Origin: Ahniella sp.
GTDB lineage: Bacteria; Pseudomonadota; Gammaproteobacteria; Xanthomonadales; Ahniellaceae
Direction of reading: 5' to 3'
DNA: 64,000 nt
NCBI GenBank assembly: GCA_016712105.1
Contig: JADJRU010000012.1
Span: 1-64,000, forward strand
Under the pieces are notes generated by a model, which saw only the letters and a program-made list of their open reading frames with translations, was not told the DNA's origin and made no database searches. The translations under genes and the position numbers were made by a program. Shown here piece after piece: positions 44,651 to 53,287 of the stretch (position 1 is the first letter of the stretch; every line of letters starts with the position of its first letter).

Positions 44651-46171
44651 TCAGGCGCGTTCGTCGCCGTAGTCTTCGCCGCCACCGTCGTCGCTGTAGT
44701 CCTCACCGCCGCCGTCGTCGCTGTAGTCCTCACCGCCACCGTCGTCGCTGTAGTCCTCTTCGCCGCCACCGTCGTCGCTGTCGTCCTCCTCGCCGCCACC
44801 GTCGTCGCTGTAGTCCTCTTCGCCGCCACCGTCGTCGCTGTAGTCCTCTTCGCCGCCACCGTCGTCGCTGTATTCCTCTTCGCCGCCGCCGTCGTCGCTG
44901 TATTCCTCTTCGCCGCCGCCGTCGTCTTCGGTGTACTCCTCGTCGGCAACGTCAGCCTCTTCGTCAGCGTACTCTTCGTCCGATTCTTCGTCCGCATATT
45001 CCGCTTCCGCTTCTTCGTCGGCGCTGTCGGCTTCAGCCTCTTCGTCAGCGTACTCTGCGTCCGATTCCTCGTCCGCATACTCCGCTTCCGATTCTTCGTC
45101 GGCGCTGTCGGCCTCGGCCTCTTCGTCAGCGTACTCTTCGTCCGATTCCTCGTCCGCATATTCCGCTTCCGATTCTTCGTCGGCGCTGTCGGCTTCAGCC
45201 TCTTCGTCAGCGTACTCTTCGTCCGATTCCTCGTCCGCATACTCCGCTTCCGATTCTTCGTCGGCGCTGTCGGCTTCGGCCTCTTCGTCAGCGTACTCTT
45301 CGTCCGATTCTTCGTCGACACTTTCGGCTTCGGATTCGTCCTCAACGTAGTCTTCCTCAGCGCTTTCTTCCGTGCTGCTGTCTTCTTCCGAGTACGTCTC
45401 GGTGGTTTCTTCCGAATACTCCTCGCTCGTACTTTCAGAGTACGATTCCGATGTGTCCTCGTACTTCTCGTCGTAGGTTTCCTCATAGGATTCCTGCGAG
45501 AATTCTTCATAGGAGACGTCGTAGGTTTCTTCGAAATACTCCTCGTAGCTGACCTCTACCGTGGATTCTTCATAAACCTCGGTGTAGTACTCCTCGGTGT
45601 ATTCCTCGTAGTACTCGTAGAACTCGGTCGACTCGAAGTACGTCTCGTATTCCCAGACTTCCTGATAGGCGACGTTGACGTCGTACGAGACGACATTCAC
45701 GTTGACATAGATGTCGGTGTAGTACTGAACGTTCGGTACCTGGAAGTATCCGCCGCGGTAATCCCAGTACGAGAAGAAGTACAACAAGTCCCCGAGCCAG
45801 CGATTCAGGTCGCCGAGTACATAGACGATGCCGGTGTACGGATCTGCCGTATAGACCCAGCCTGCACGATCAATCGTGTACGCCCAGCCCGTATCCGGGT
45901 CCATGAACCACAGTTCCTTGCCTCGGCCGACGGCAAACGCCGACCGGGTTCTGGAATCGGTTTTCCACTTCATTCGTTTGTCGAATCTGATGCCCTTCGC
46001 GCGCTTCGCACCTTTCGGCGGTGCTTTGACGGGCGCTGCTTTTCGACTCGGCTTCTTGATCTGTTTCTTTGCTGGTTTCGCCTGGACGTCAGCAATCGGA
46101 GCCAGCGAAAAGGCGGCTGTCCCGACCGACATGGCGACAGCCAACAAAACCTTCCTGAACATATTCCGCAT
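44651..46171 (-). CDS. Exported, extremely acidic Tyr/Glu/Asp repeat protein (copy 1)
   Basis: 506 residues, no known family recognised. Order: signal peptide (1-31, ending VQA); a basic Lys/Pro/Ala stretch (32-60); a folded-looking domain (about 60-175) with AFAVGRGKELWFMDPDTGWA and WVYTADPYTGIVYVLGDLN; a Tyr/Glu/Ser-rich part (175-285); four and a half 27-residue repeats of EEYADEEAEADSADEESEAE type (285-405); then DDGGGEE(E/D)YS units of 10-11 residues to the end, DYGDERA. The last 300 residues are almost entirely Asp, Glu, Ser, Ala, Tyr and Gly. Such a chain should bind divalent cations; that is inference. Start ATG 46171. A paralogue lies directly upstream. Confidence 0.85.
   Translation of the reverse strand: MRNMFRKVLLAVAMSVGTAAFSLAPIADVQAKPAKKQIKKPSRKAAPVKAPPKGAKRAKGIRFDKRMKWKTDSRTRSAFAVGRGKELWFMDPDTGWAYTIDRAGWVYTADPYTGIVYVLGDLNRWLGDLLYFFSYWDYRGGYFQVPNVQYYTDIYVNVNVVSYDVNVAYQEVWEYETYFESTEFYEYYEEYTEEYYTEVYEESTVEVSYEEYFEETYDVSYEEFSQESYEETYDEKYEDTSESYSESTSEEYSEETTETYSEEDSSTEESAEEDYVEDESEAESVDEESDEEYADEEAEADSADEESEAEYADEESDEEYADEEAEADSADEESEAEYADEESDEEYADEEAEADSADEESEAEYADEESDAEYADEEAEADSADEEAEAEYADEESDEEYADEEADVADEEYTEDDGGGEEEYSDDGGGEEEYSDDGGGEEDYSDDGGGEEDYSDDGGGEEDDSDDGGGEEDYSDDGGGEDYSDDGGGEDYSDDGGGEDYGDERA
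44676..44933. repeat. 30/33-base tandem repeats coding for DDGGGEE units
   Basis: About eight direct units of 30 or 33 bases (core CCGCCGTCGTCGCTGTAGTC on the plus strand), differing mainly by presence of one GAG/GAA codon pair. They code for the C-terminal Asp/Gly/Glu repeats of the acidic protein. Confidence 0.85.
44958..45320. repeat. 81-base tandem repeat, about 4.5 copies
   Basis: TCTTCGTCAGCGTACTC recurs at 44958, 45039, 45120, 45201 and 45282, exactly 81 bases apart. Copies are nearly identical and encode the 27-residue acidic repeat. Confidence 0.9.
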
Positions 46172-46409
46172 GAAATTCCCCTAAGGAGCCTTCTTCAGGC
46201 CCGCTCAAAAAACACATCCCCTGGTGCGTCGGCTTCGAGGCTCGTCTGCGGAACGCATTGAACCTCGAACATTCGGACTGGCGACTAACTTGGACTGCTG
46301 CGGGTCCGCCGGTCAGATATCGATGATCTGACCGGACAACGTGCGGAATCGAGGCTGTCCGGATCCTCGGGCCGGCCTGATACCAGGCTCGACCCGAGGC
46401 GCCCAGAAG
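46172..46409. other. Intergenic region between the two acidic-protein genes
   Basis: 238 bases. Contains the duplicated stem-loop (46365-46399) and a near-palindrome CAGATATCGATGATCTG at 46317-46333. No gene seen. It should hold the promoter or 5' leader of copy 1. Confidence 0.5.
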
Positions 46410-47634
46410 TCAGACCCGTTCGTCGCCGTAGTCTTCGTCTCCGCCTTCGTCGCTGTAGTCTTCTTCAGCTTCTTCTTCGTCGGCGTAGTCTTCTTCGGCC
46501 TCTTCCTCTTCGCTGTAGTCTTCTTCAGCCTCTTCTTCTGCTTCGGCTTCCTCGGCCTCTGCTTCTGCTTCCTCGGCTTCAGCTTCTGCCTCGGCTGCTT
46601 CAGCTTCTGCTTCCTCGGCTTCAGCCTCTGCCTCGGCTGCTTCAGCTTCAGCTTCCGCTTCTGCCGCTTCAGCTTCTGCTTCTGCCTCGGCTGCTTCGGC
46701 TTCGGCTTCAGCTTCTGCCGCTTCAGCTTCTGCCGCTTCGGCTTCGGCTTCGGCTTCGGCTTCTGCCTCGGCTGCTTCGGCTTCAGCTTCTGCCGCTTCG
46801 GCTTCGGCTTCTGCCTCGGCTGCTTCGGCTTCAGCTTCTGCCGCTTCGGCTTCGGCTTCAGCTGCTTCAGCTTCAGCGTCCGCTGCGTCCGCCTCGGCTT
46901 CAGCCGCATCGGCTTCGGCATCGGCTACGCCATCGTCCTCGTATTCCTCGGTGGTCTCTTCGACGTACTCCTCATAGGAAACGTCGTACGTCTCCTCGAA
47001 GTAGTCTTCGTAGCTCACCTCGACGGCCGACTCGTCATAAACCTCGACGGAGTACTCCTCGGTGTATTCCTCGTAGTACTCGACGAACTCGGTGGATTCG
47101 AAGTACCTCGTACTCCCAGACTTCCGTATAGGCGACATTGACGTCATAGGAGACGATGTTCACGTCGACATAGATGTCGGTGTAGTACTGGACATTCGGC
47201 ACCGAGAAGGAGCCGCCGCTGTAGTCCCAGAACGAGAAGAAATAGAGCAGATCGCCGACCCAGCTATTCAAGTCACCCAGTGCATAGACGATGCCTGTGT
47301 AAGGGTCGGCGGTGTAGACCCAGCCAGCGCGGTCGACGGTATACGCCCAACCGGTATCCGGATCCATGAACCAGATTTCCTGCTTCGGCCCAACAGCGAA
47401 CGCTGACTTTGTCTTGGCGTCGGTCTTCCACTTCAGACCCTTGTTGAACCGCATGTTCTTGGCGCGTTTCGCACCTTTCGGGGGCGCCTTCACGGGCGCG
47501 GCCTTGCGTGCTGGCTTCACAATCTGCTTCTTGGCCGGCTTGGCCTGTGCATCGGCCATCGGCGCCAGCGCAAAACCGGCGGTCCCCGCTCCCATCAACG
47601 CTGCCACCAACACCTTGCTCAGCAACTTCTGCAT
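46410..47634 (-). pseudogene. Exported acidic Glu/Ala/Tyr-rich repeat protein (copy 2), -2 frameshift
   Basis: Paralogue of the 44651-46171 protein. From ATG 47634: signal peptide (VLVAALMGAGTAGFALA), the same basic stretch and the same conserved domain (MDPDTGWAYTVDRAGWVYTA, DLLYFFSFWDY, YYTDIYVDVN). Near 47106 the frame breaks after EVWEYE: compared with copy 1 the two bases AC are missing from GAGACGTAC. The second frame then gives YFESTEFVEYYEEYTEEYSV, a long Ala/Glu tract and EEEAEEDYSE units, ending DYGDERV like copy 1. Restored length is about 408 residues. Whether the break is real or a sequencing error is open. Repeat content differs from copy 1 while the ends are conserved. Confidence 0.8.
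46520..46925. repeat. Low-complexity Ala/Glu-coding tract
   Basis: Imperfect 6- to 30-base repeats of GAAGCTGAAGCC type (minus strand) coding for alternating Ala and Glu in the second acidic protein. Variable unit spacing suggests slippage. Confidence 0.8.
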
Positions 47635-47757
47635 GGTTCTCCCCTTTTGGACCCCCACCGGGTCCGAGAACCGAGCATATCCTTTTGTTTGAGTCGTTCA
47701 AGAGATCAAATCACTTCGAGTGGTAAAACATTCAGCAAGGTGAGCCGCAGCCAAATG

Positions 47758-48660
47758 TCATTCGGCGACATACCGCCAGGGCCGGTCCGGACCGTCCTTT
47801 TTCCAGACGGTGAAAAACGGTATTGCTGTCGGTTTGGTCGTGCCAGAAGTGGGCTCATGGAATCGGATGAACCCGAATGTCACGCCAAGATCGCCACTGC
47901 TCGCCACGGTGGTCGCCTCATCGGCATCCCAGTGAACCGAACTTCCCTGCACCGGCTCACCCTGCGCCACCAAAGCCGCAATCGCCTCTGCACCGCGAAC
48001 AAATTCGCCTGTGACCGAGCCACCCAGATTGATTGAATCGCTCCGCCCGAATTCAGTGAAGGCCAGTCTCAGTCCAATTGCCTGTGCGCGATTGGAGAAC
48101 GCCTTCTCGCTGGCACTGAGCGTGATGCGATGTTCGCTCGTTTCAGCTGGAGTCGGTGCCTTGATCGTGGCCGGCAAGAGATCGGGCAGACGGCGCTCGT
48201 CGGGTTTTCCCGATGCAACCGGGACAATCCGATACGCCTTGATCCGCCAGGCATCATCCACGCGGATCCAGTACGCCAGATATTTTGCCCGACGTTTGGT
48301 GCCGTCGGTGAGGACATGGCGCTGGAATCCCGCCGTGAATCCGTGCTGGGCATCGGCGGACAATCCGACCAGAACCGGTTGCCACGTCCATTTGCTGACC
48401 TTGTTCAACGGGCCTCCCTGCAGAGCCGGGATGGCCTGCTCAAGACCGCGCGCAAAGTCACTTGTCGGCACCAACACCTCATCCGACAACATGGATTCGA
48501 GTCGGGCCCCGATCGGCTTCGTTTCGGCGCCCAGACTGCTGTCATGCCGGAACAGATCGTTCGCCAGATCCTTTGCCGTGGATGCCGCCAACGCCGACGA
48601 CCCCGCACAGACCAGAACAGACAAGATGAGTCTGGTAAGCGAAACAAACCATCGGGCCAT
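47758..48660 (-). CDS. Exported protein with two DUF4440/NTF2-like domains
   Basis: 300 residues from ATG 48660 with a signal peptide (FVSLTRLILSVLVCAGSSALA). Two halves resemble each other in the NTF2-like pattern: residues about 30-160 (LANDLFRHDSSLGAETKPIG to WIRVDDAWRIKAYRIVP) and 190-300 (ending KKDGPDRPWRYVAE, typical of DUF4440). No catalytic residues can be assigned. The upstream 30-codon extension at 48750 is less likely. Function unknown. Confidence 0.7.
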   Translation of the reverse strand: MARWFVSLTRLILSVLVCAGSSALAASTAKDLANDLFRHDSSLGAETKPIGARLESMLSDEVLVPTSDFARGLEQAIPALQGGPLNKVSKWTWQPVLVGLSADAQHGFTAGFQRHVLTDGTKRRAKYLAYWIRVDDAWRIKAYRIVPVASGKPDERRLPDLLPATIKAPTPAETSEHRITLSASEKAFSNRAQAIGLRLAFTEFGRSDSINLGGSVTGEFVRGAEAIAALVAQGEPVQGSSVHWDADEATTVASSGDLGVTFGFIRFHEPTSGTTKPTAIPFFTVWKKDGPDRPWRYVAE

Positions 48661-48789
48661 GGCGAACACTCCATTGATGGGCATCGGAAACAACATTATG
48701 CCCCGTGATGTACCCGTTTCCGCACCACCCGACTTCTCCGGCACATTCACACACGCCGTTGGACATGCGCCTGCCCGCGATGCGGCGTG

Positions 48790-49320
48790 TCACAGACGCT
48801 TCGAGAACACCTCGAATTGCAGGTCGTCACGTTTCGGTTCGCCGAAACGGGCATCACCATAAGGAAACGGTTTGGTTTCCCCGGTTCGCCGATATCCACG
48901 GCGCTCGTAGTAGGCAATCAGCTCGGGGCGGATCGAGATGACGGTCATGGTCATCTCGGGCAGATGCCACTGGTCACGCACGATTGCCTCTGCGGCGCGC
49001 AACAACAGGTCGCCGATACCCTGCCCTTGCAAGGTTGGCCGCACCGAGAACATGCCGAAATATCCGGCGCCTGCCAGACGCTGCACGTGAATACAGGCAA
49101 GCAACTCATTCGACCGTTCGGCCACGAGCACGATGGACCCTTCGCTCTCAATCAAGGGCCGGACGCCCTCGGCGTCGGTGCGCTGCCCATCGAGAAAGTC
49201 CGCCTCGGTCGTCCAGCCTGCACGCGACGCATCACCGCGATATGCAGACTCGACCAATGCCACGATCGTTTCGATGTCGGCGGCCACGGCAGGACGGAAC
49301 TTGACGGAATCAGTCATCAC
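48790..49320 (-). CDS. GNAT-family N-acetyltransferase
   Basis: 176 residues. The acetyl-CoA loop is FSVRPTLQGQGIGDLLLRAA (Q/R-x-x-G-x-G/A motif), preceded by the GYFGM strand and followed by YYERRGYRRTGETKPFPYG. It acetylates an amino group of an unknown acceptor. Start could be ATG 49320 or 49317. Confidence 0.9.
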   Translation of the reverse strand: MMTDSVKFRPAVAADIETIVALVESAYRGDASRAGWTTEADFLDGQRTDAEGVRPLIESEGSIVLVAERSNELLACIHVQRLAGAGYFGMFSVRPTLQGQGIGDLLLRAAEAIVRDQWHLPEMTMTVISIRPELIAYYERRGYRRTGETKPFPYGDARFGEPKRDDLQFEVFSKRL

Positions 49321-49435
49321 GAACCTTCGGAATCAAGGAGAACAGCGCAGGAACCGGAGCGGTTGTATGGCTGCAAATGGAGGCGAAGCGCCTCCGACAC
49401 GATCAGTCGGGCAACAGCGCCACAAACAATGACAA

Positions 49436-49720
49436 TCAGCGCATCGCACCCGGCAACAGCGAACGCCAGCGTGATTTGCCCGATTTGCCGAAGCCCGGTC
49501 CGCTTGTCTTGCCAGCCGATTTACCGGTGGCGGCATCGGCCTTGCGCGGTGCTTCTTCAGGCATCAAGGCCGCGTCGAGCGCAATGTCGCCGGCCTCTGC
49601 TTCAGCATTGGCGCCGGGGCAATCCTGCTGGGCATTGGAAACGACCGTGGTCCGCGCCAGCGCGATCGGCGCGGACAGCAGGAGGATCGTGGCCAACAGC
49701 AACTGGTGGGACCGACGCAT
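49436..49720 (-). CDS. Small exported protein, function unknown
   Basis: 94 residues from ATG 49720 with a signal peptide (HQLLLATILLLSAPIALA). The mature part is short and low-complexity, with a single Cys, acidic in the middle and Gly/Lys/Ser-rich towards the C-terminus (GKSAGKTSGPGFGKSGKSRW). No family recognised. Codon use is similar to neighbours, so it may be real, but evidence is weak. Confidence 0.5.
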   Translation of the reverse strand: MRRSHQLLLATILLLSAPIALARTTVVSNAQQDCPGANAEAEAGDIALDAALMPEEAPRKADAATGKSAGKTSGPGFGKSGKSRWRSLLPGAMR

Positions 49721-49879
49721 GGGACACCCGATTCGGGAACTGAACGTGCGCCATCGTGACAGGCCCTTTGTCATGTTCAAGTGACAAATGGCATATGTGC
49801 CGGATTATTTGTTGTGCGTAGCAACATGGAATTCCCGACCGGCCTGCATACACTCGAAAGCTCGTCATCTCGGTGGTCC

Positions 49880-51709
49880 ATGGCTGCATCCTTCCCACTC
49901 CAAAGGGTTTCCGGTTACGGCACGCGACGTGCGCTGATCGCGGGCATCCATCGTGTCATCGCCCGGCGGGACGAGATCAACAGAATCAATGTCTTTCCTG
50001 TCCCCGATGGGGACACCGGCACGAACATGGCGTTCACGCTGGTCGCCGTGCTTCAGGCCATACGCGTCTCGCGCCTGGCCAGCGCGGGCGAAGTCATGCG
50101 CCGGGCGGCGGCCGAAGCCATCGACGGTGCACGCGGCAATTCCGGCGCGATCATGGCCCAGTTCTTTCAGGGGGTCAGCGAGTCGCTGGGCCCGAGCAAA
50201 CGTATCAGCCTGGAGGCCCTGGCGAAAGCCATGAACCAAGGCTCGAACCTTGCGCGCGAGGCCATGGCCGAACCACGCGAAGGCACCATCCTCTCGGTCA
50301 TCCAGGCGTTTGCGTTGGCGCTGCGGGAGCAGGCCGAGCGCGGCTCACGCGATTTTCGGGTGGGTTTCCAACGGGCCCTCGATGCAGCCCAGGAAGCGCT
50401 CCGCCGCACACCCGACCAACTGAGTGTTCTCAAGCAGGCCGGCGTCGTCGACGCCGGCGCCCGCGGATTTGTCGACATGCTCGAAGGCATCGCGGAATTC
50501 ATCGAACACGGGCGTGACGCGATCGTGCCGATCGATACCGAACAACTTGGTGACGCCGGCATTGAGTCGACGCCGGGCGTTTACACCGCAGACATGCATC
50601 GCTACTGCTGTGAATGTGTCCTGAGTGCCGAGCACATCGCCCGCCCGGACCTGAAGTCGGCGCTGCTGGCACTGCCGATCTCAAGCCTGGTGATCGCTGG
50701 CACGCGTGAGAAGGCGCGTATCCACGCACATATCGACGACCCCGCGCAGTTGTTCCGCGTCGCCGAGCAGTTTGGGCGACTGAGCGCGCAGAAGGCCGAC
50801 GACATGCGCTCGCAGGCCGCCAGCGCGCACAGTGCGCGCAGTCAGGTGGCGATTGTCACCGACAGTGCTGCCGACGTACCGCCTGAAGCATTGGAGGAAC
50901 TCGAGATCCACCTGGTGCCGGTCCGTATTTCGATTGGCGGCCGGGACTACCTCGACCGCATTTCCTTGTCACCGAAGGCCTTTTATCAAGAAGTGCGCGA
51001 CAGCCCGGTGCCGCCGCGAACGTCGCAGCCACCGCCCGGAGATTTCCGGCGCCTGTTCGAGTTTCTGCTGTCACATCACCAGCACCTTGTTTACGTAGGC
51101 CTGTCGCGCGCCTTGTCCGGCACACTGCAGTCGGGCGAAAGTGCCGCACAACGAACCGATCCCGATCGCGCGCTGGTGTTCGATTCGCAATCCGGGACTT
51201 GTGGGCAAGGCCTGCTGGTGATCTGGGCAGCCGAAGCGGCGAAAGCCGGCTTTACACCCCCGCAGATTCTCGAGGGCTTGGTGCAGATGCGTCCGCGCAC
51301 CAGTTACTTCGCGATGATCCGCGATTTGCGATACGGCGTTCGCGGAGGCCGTGCGCCGAAGTTCGCTTTGCCGCTGACCCGTTTCCTTCGACTGACCGCG
51401 ATCGGCAATGGCCGCAAGGATGGCCGTGTCGGCCTGCGCACCGGCCTGTGGGGAAAGAAGCGTTTGCCCGAACGGTACGCATCCTATGTCCTGAAACAGC
51501 TTGACCCGAGCAAGACCTGGCGCATCCTGATCGGTCACTGTGACGTCGAGGACGAGGGCCAGGCAGTCCGCGAAGTGTTCGAGCGCAGCGGCCTTTCGAT
51601 CGACAGAATCTGGGTCATGGATGCCGGCGCCGGCATTGGTGCGCACACCGGGCCCGGCTCGATCGTGATCGGTGTTCAGGAGTATCAGCCACCTCGGCTT
51701 CCGGCATGA
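49880..51709 (+). CDS. Fused fatty-acid kinase: DAK2/FakA domain plus DegV/FakB domain
   Basis: 609 residues from ATG 49880. The N-terminal DhaL/DAK2 domain carries the Mg-ATP motif VFPVPDGDTGTNM, and a FakA-like middle domain follows (YTADMHRYCCECVLS, REKARIHAHIDDP). The second half is a complete DegV fatty-acid-binding domain (IVTDSAADVPPEALEELEIH, YVGLSRALSGTLQSG, MIRDLRYGVRGGRA). In Gram-positives FakA and FakB are separate proteins that phosphorylate free fatty acids to acyl-phosphate. Its stop overlaps the start of plsY (ATGA), whose product uses acyl-phosphate. Alternative starts at 49781 or 49826 are possible. Confidence 0.9.
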   Translation: MAASFPLQRVSGYGTRRALIAGIHRVIARRDEINRINVFPVPDGDTGTNMAFTLVAVLQAIRVSRLASAGEVMRRAAAEAIDGARGNSGAIMAQFFQGVSESLGPSKRISLEALAKAMNQGSNLAREAMAEPREGTILSVIQAFALALREQAERGSRDFRVGFQRALDAAQEALRRTPDQLSVLKQAGVVDAGARGFVDMLEGIAEFIEHGRDAIVPIDTEQLGDAGIESTPGVYTADMHRYCCECVLSAEHIARPDLKSALLALPISSLVIAGTREKARIHAHIDDPAQLFRVAEQFGRLSAQKADDMRSQAASAHSARSQVAIVTDSAADVPPEALEELEIHLVPVRISIGGRDYLDRISLSPKAFYQEVRDSPVPPRTSQPPPGDFRRLFEFLLSHHQHLVYVGLSRALSGTLQSGESAAQRTDPDRALVFDSQSGTCGQGLLVIWAAEAAKAGFTPPQILEGLVQMRPRTSYFAMIRDLRYGVRGGRAPKFALPLTRFLRLTAIGNGRKDGRVGLRTGLWGKKRLPERYASYVLKQLDPSKTWRILIGHCDVEDEGQAVREVFERSGLSIDRIWVMDAGAGIGAHTGPGSIVIGVQEYQPPRLPA

Positions 51710-52341
51710 TGCTGGCGCTGAAAATTCTGATGGCCTATCTGCTTGGCTCCTTGTCGGGATCACTGATGGTGGGTCGCTGGCGCGGCGTAGACATCCGGAA
51801 CCAGGGCAGCGGTAACGCAGGCGGCACGAATGCATTCCGGACCCAGGGTTTCGGATTTGCATTGGCCACGGTGTTCATTGATGTGGGCAAAGGTGCGCTG
51901 GCGGCCTGGTTCGGCGGGCAGCCTTTTGCCGGTGATCCGGGCGGATTGGTCCCGGCTCTGGCATGTTCTGCGGCAGCCATTGCCGGGCATGTCTGGCCGA
52001 TTTATCACGGCTTTCGCGGCGGCAAAGGCGCGGGCACGATGATTGGCACACTGCTGGTGTTGTGGCCTTTGGCGCTGCTGCCGGTATTGGGCGTTTGGTT
52101 GCTGAGCCTCAGCCTGACCGGGTTTGTCGGCCTGTCGACCATGCTTGCCGGCTTGGCCCTGGTGCCTTCCGCCTGGTTCTTGCAACAGGGTGAGATGCGC
52201 CTGCCATGGTTGATCAGTGCCGGCGCCATCGCGGCGTTTCTGGTGTTCACTCACCGAAGCAACATCATGAAGATGCGCGCGGGCACCGAGTACCGGTTCA
52301 CGAAGGCGATGATCTGGAAGCGACTGCGACGCGACGGCTAA
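51706..52341 (+). CDS. plsY: Acyl-phosphate:glycerol-3-phosphate acyltransferase PlsY
   Basis: 211 residues, five or so membrane helices. Motif 1 SGSLMVGRWRGVDIRNQGSG with GNAGGTN, motif 2 HVWPIYHGFRGGKGAGTMIG and the C-terminal FTHRSNIMKMRAGTEYRF are all in place. Makes lysophosphatidic acid from glycerol-3-phosphate and acyl-phosphate. Coupled by ATGA to the fused fatty-acid kinase; four-base overlap with the convergent nucleoside hydrolase at the end. Confidence 0.96.
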   Translation: MMLALKILMAYLLGSLSGSLMVGRWRGVDIRNQGSGNAGGTNAFRTQGFGFALATVFIDVGKGALAAWFGGQPFAGDPGGLVPALACSAAAIAGHVWPIYHGFRGGKGAGTMIGTLLVLWPLALLPVLGVWLLSLSLTGFVGLSTMLAGLALVPSAWFLQQGEMRLPWLISAGAIAAFLVFTHRSNIMKMRAGTEYRFTKAMIWKRLRRDG

Positions 52342-53282
52342 CCAGGCGTCGTGTTGGCCCCAAGCGCCGTGCGGATGGTGTCGCCGAATCCGGCCTGGTC
52401 ATAACGCATCAGGATGCGCGCGTTCACCGGCCAACCCATTCGTCCCGACCAGTCCACGACCGTGGCGCCGCGCGTCAGGGCACCGTCGAGTTCAACCCGC
52501 AATGCCCGCTCCTGCCAATCGCGAGCCGATTCGGGACGCAACGCAGCCGCCATCGCCAATGCATCGGCTGCAACCCAATGGGTGGGATTCCGCTCGCGAC
52601 TCATCCATGTGCGTGTCTTGCGTGAAATGGCGCGGTAGAACCGGGCCTCGTCGGTATCGGCCGAAAGCCATCCATCCAGTTCGGCAATCGGCACCCCATG
52701 CGCGAGCGTGGCTTCCCAGTCGACCAGATCGAATCGTGGCCAGCGCGAGAACACGATGTGCGCCGCCTCGACATCGAATCCGGTGTTGAATTCGGCCGGC
52801 AGTCGCTCGGTGTTGCCGTGGCCTGTCACGGCGCCGCCCATGATCACGAGTCGCTTGACCAGATTCGGCAGGGCCGGCTCGAGGCACAACGCCAGTGCAA
52901 GGTTGGTCAGCGGTCCGAGCATGATCATGTTGAGTTCGCCGGCATGCAGACGCGCCAGACGGATCATCGCCTGGACGGCATGCTCGGCTTCTGCGAACCG
53001 TTTCGAGGGCGTGTAGCCGATATCGCCAAACCCGTCCAAGCCATGCACGAAGGCCGCGTCATTGGCCGATCGAACGAGCGGCACCGGCGCACCCACGTGC
53101 ACGGGCGTGTCGACGTTCAGGATGTCCAGCAACTTCAAGGCGTTTGCCGTCGTGTGGTCGATTCCGACATTGCCGGCAGCAAGTGTCAGGGCACAGACGG
53201 AAATGCCCGGCAGTCGATGCGCCATCATGATGGCCAAAGCATCGTCCACGCCCGGATCCGTGTCGATCAACCAGCGCTCCAT
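52338..53282 (-). CDS. Inosine-uridine preferring nucleoside hydrolase
   Basis: 314 residues. The calcium site DTDPGVDDALAIMM at the N-terminus is diagnostic; GPLTNLALAL and IMGGAVTGHGN follow. Hydrolyses nucleosides to base and ribose. ATG 53282 is chosen because the conserved start MERWLIDTDPG lies there. Follows the small membrane protein gene by five bases. Convergent and overlapping with plsY. Confidence 0.92.
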   Translation of the reverse strand: MERWLIDTDPGVDDALAIMMAHRLPGISVCALTLAAGNVGIDHTTANALKLLDILNVDTPVHVGAPVPLVRSANDAAFVHGLDGFGDIGYTPSKRFAEAEHAVQAMIRLARLHAGELNMIMLGPLTNLALALCLEPALPNLVKRLVIMGGAVTGHGNTERLPAEFNTGFDVEAAHIVFSRWPRFDLVDWEATLAHGVPIAELDGWLSADTDEARFYRAISRKTRTWMSRERNPTHWVAADALAMAAALRPESARDWQERALRVELDGALTRGATVVDWSGRMGWPVNARILMRYDQAGFGDTIRTALGANTTPG

Positions 53283-53287
53283 CCTCG

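Noticed and set aside
44676..45320. CRISPR-like array
   Set aside because: Units are contiguous direct repeats without spacers, are multiples of three and encode protein; no cas genes are near.
44593..45552. Plus-strand Arg/His/Pro-rich open frame across the acidic-protein repeats
   Set aside because: It is the reverse strand of the Asp/Glu repeats; the minus-strand reading has a signal peptide, a conserved domain and a paralogue.
46341..47141. Plus-strand Phe/Cys/Gly/Leu-rich open frame that looks like a membrane repeat protein
   Set aside because: It is the complement of the Ala/Glu tract of acidic protein 2; no start site or conserved segment supports it.
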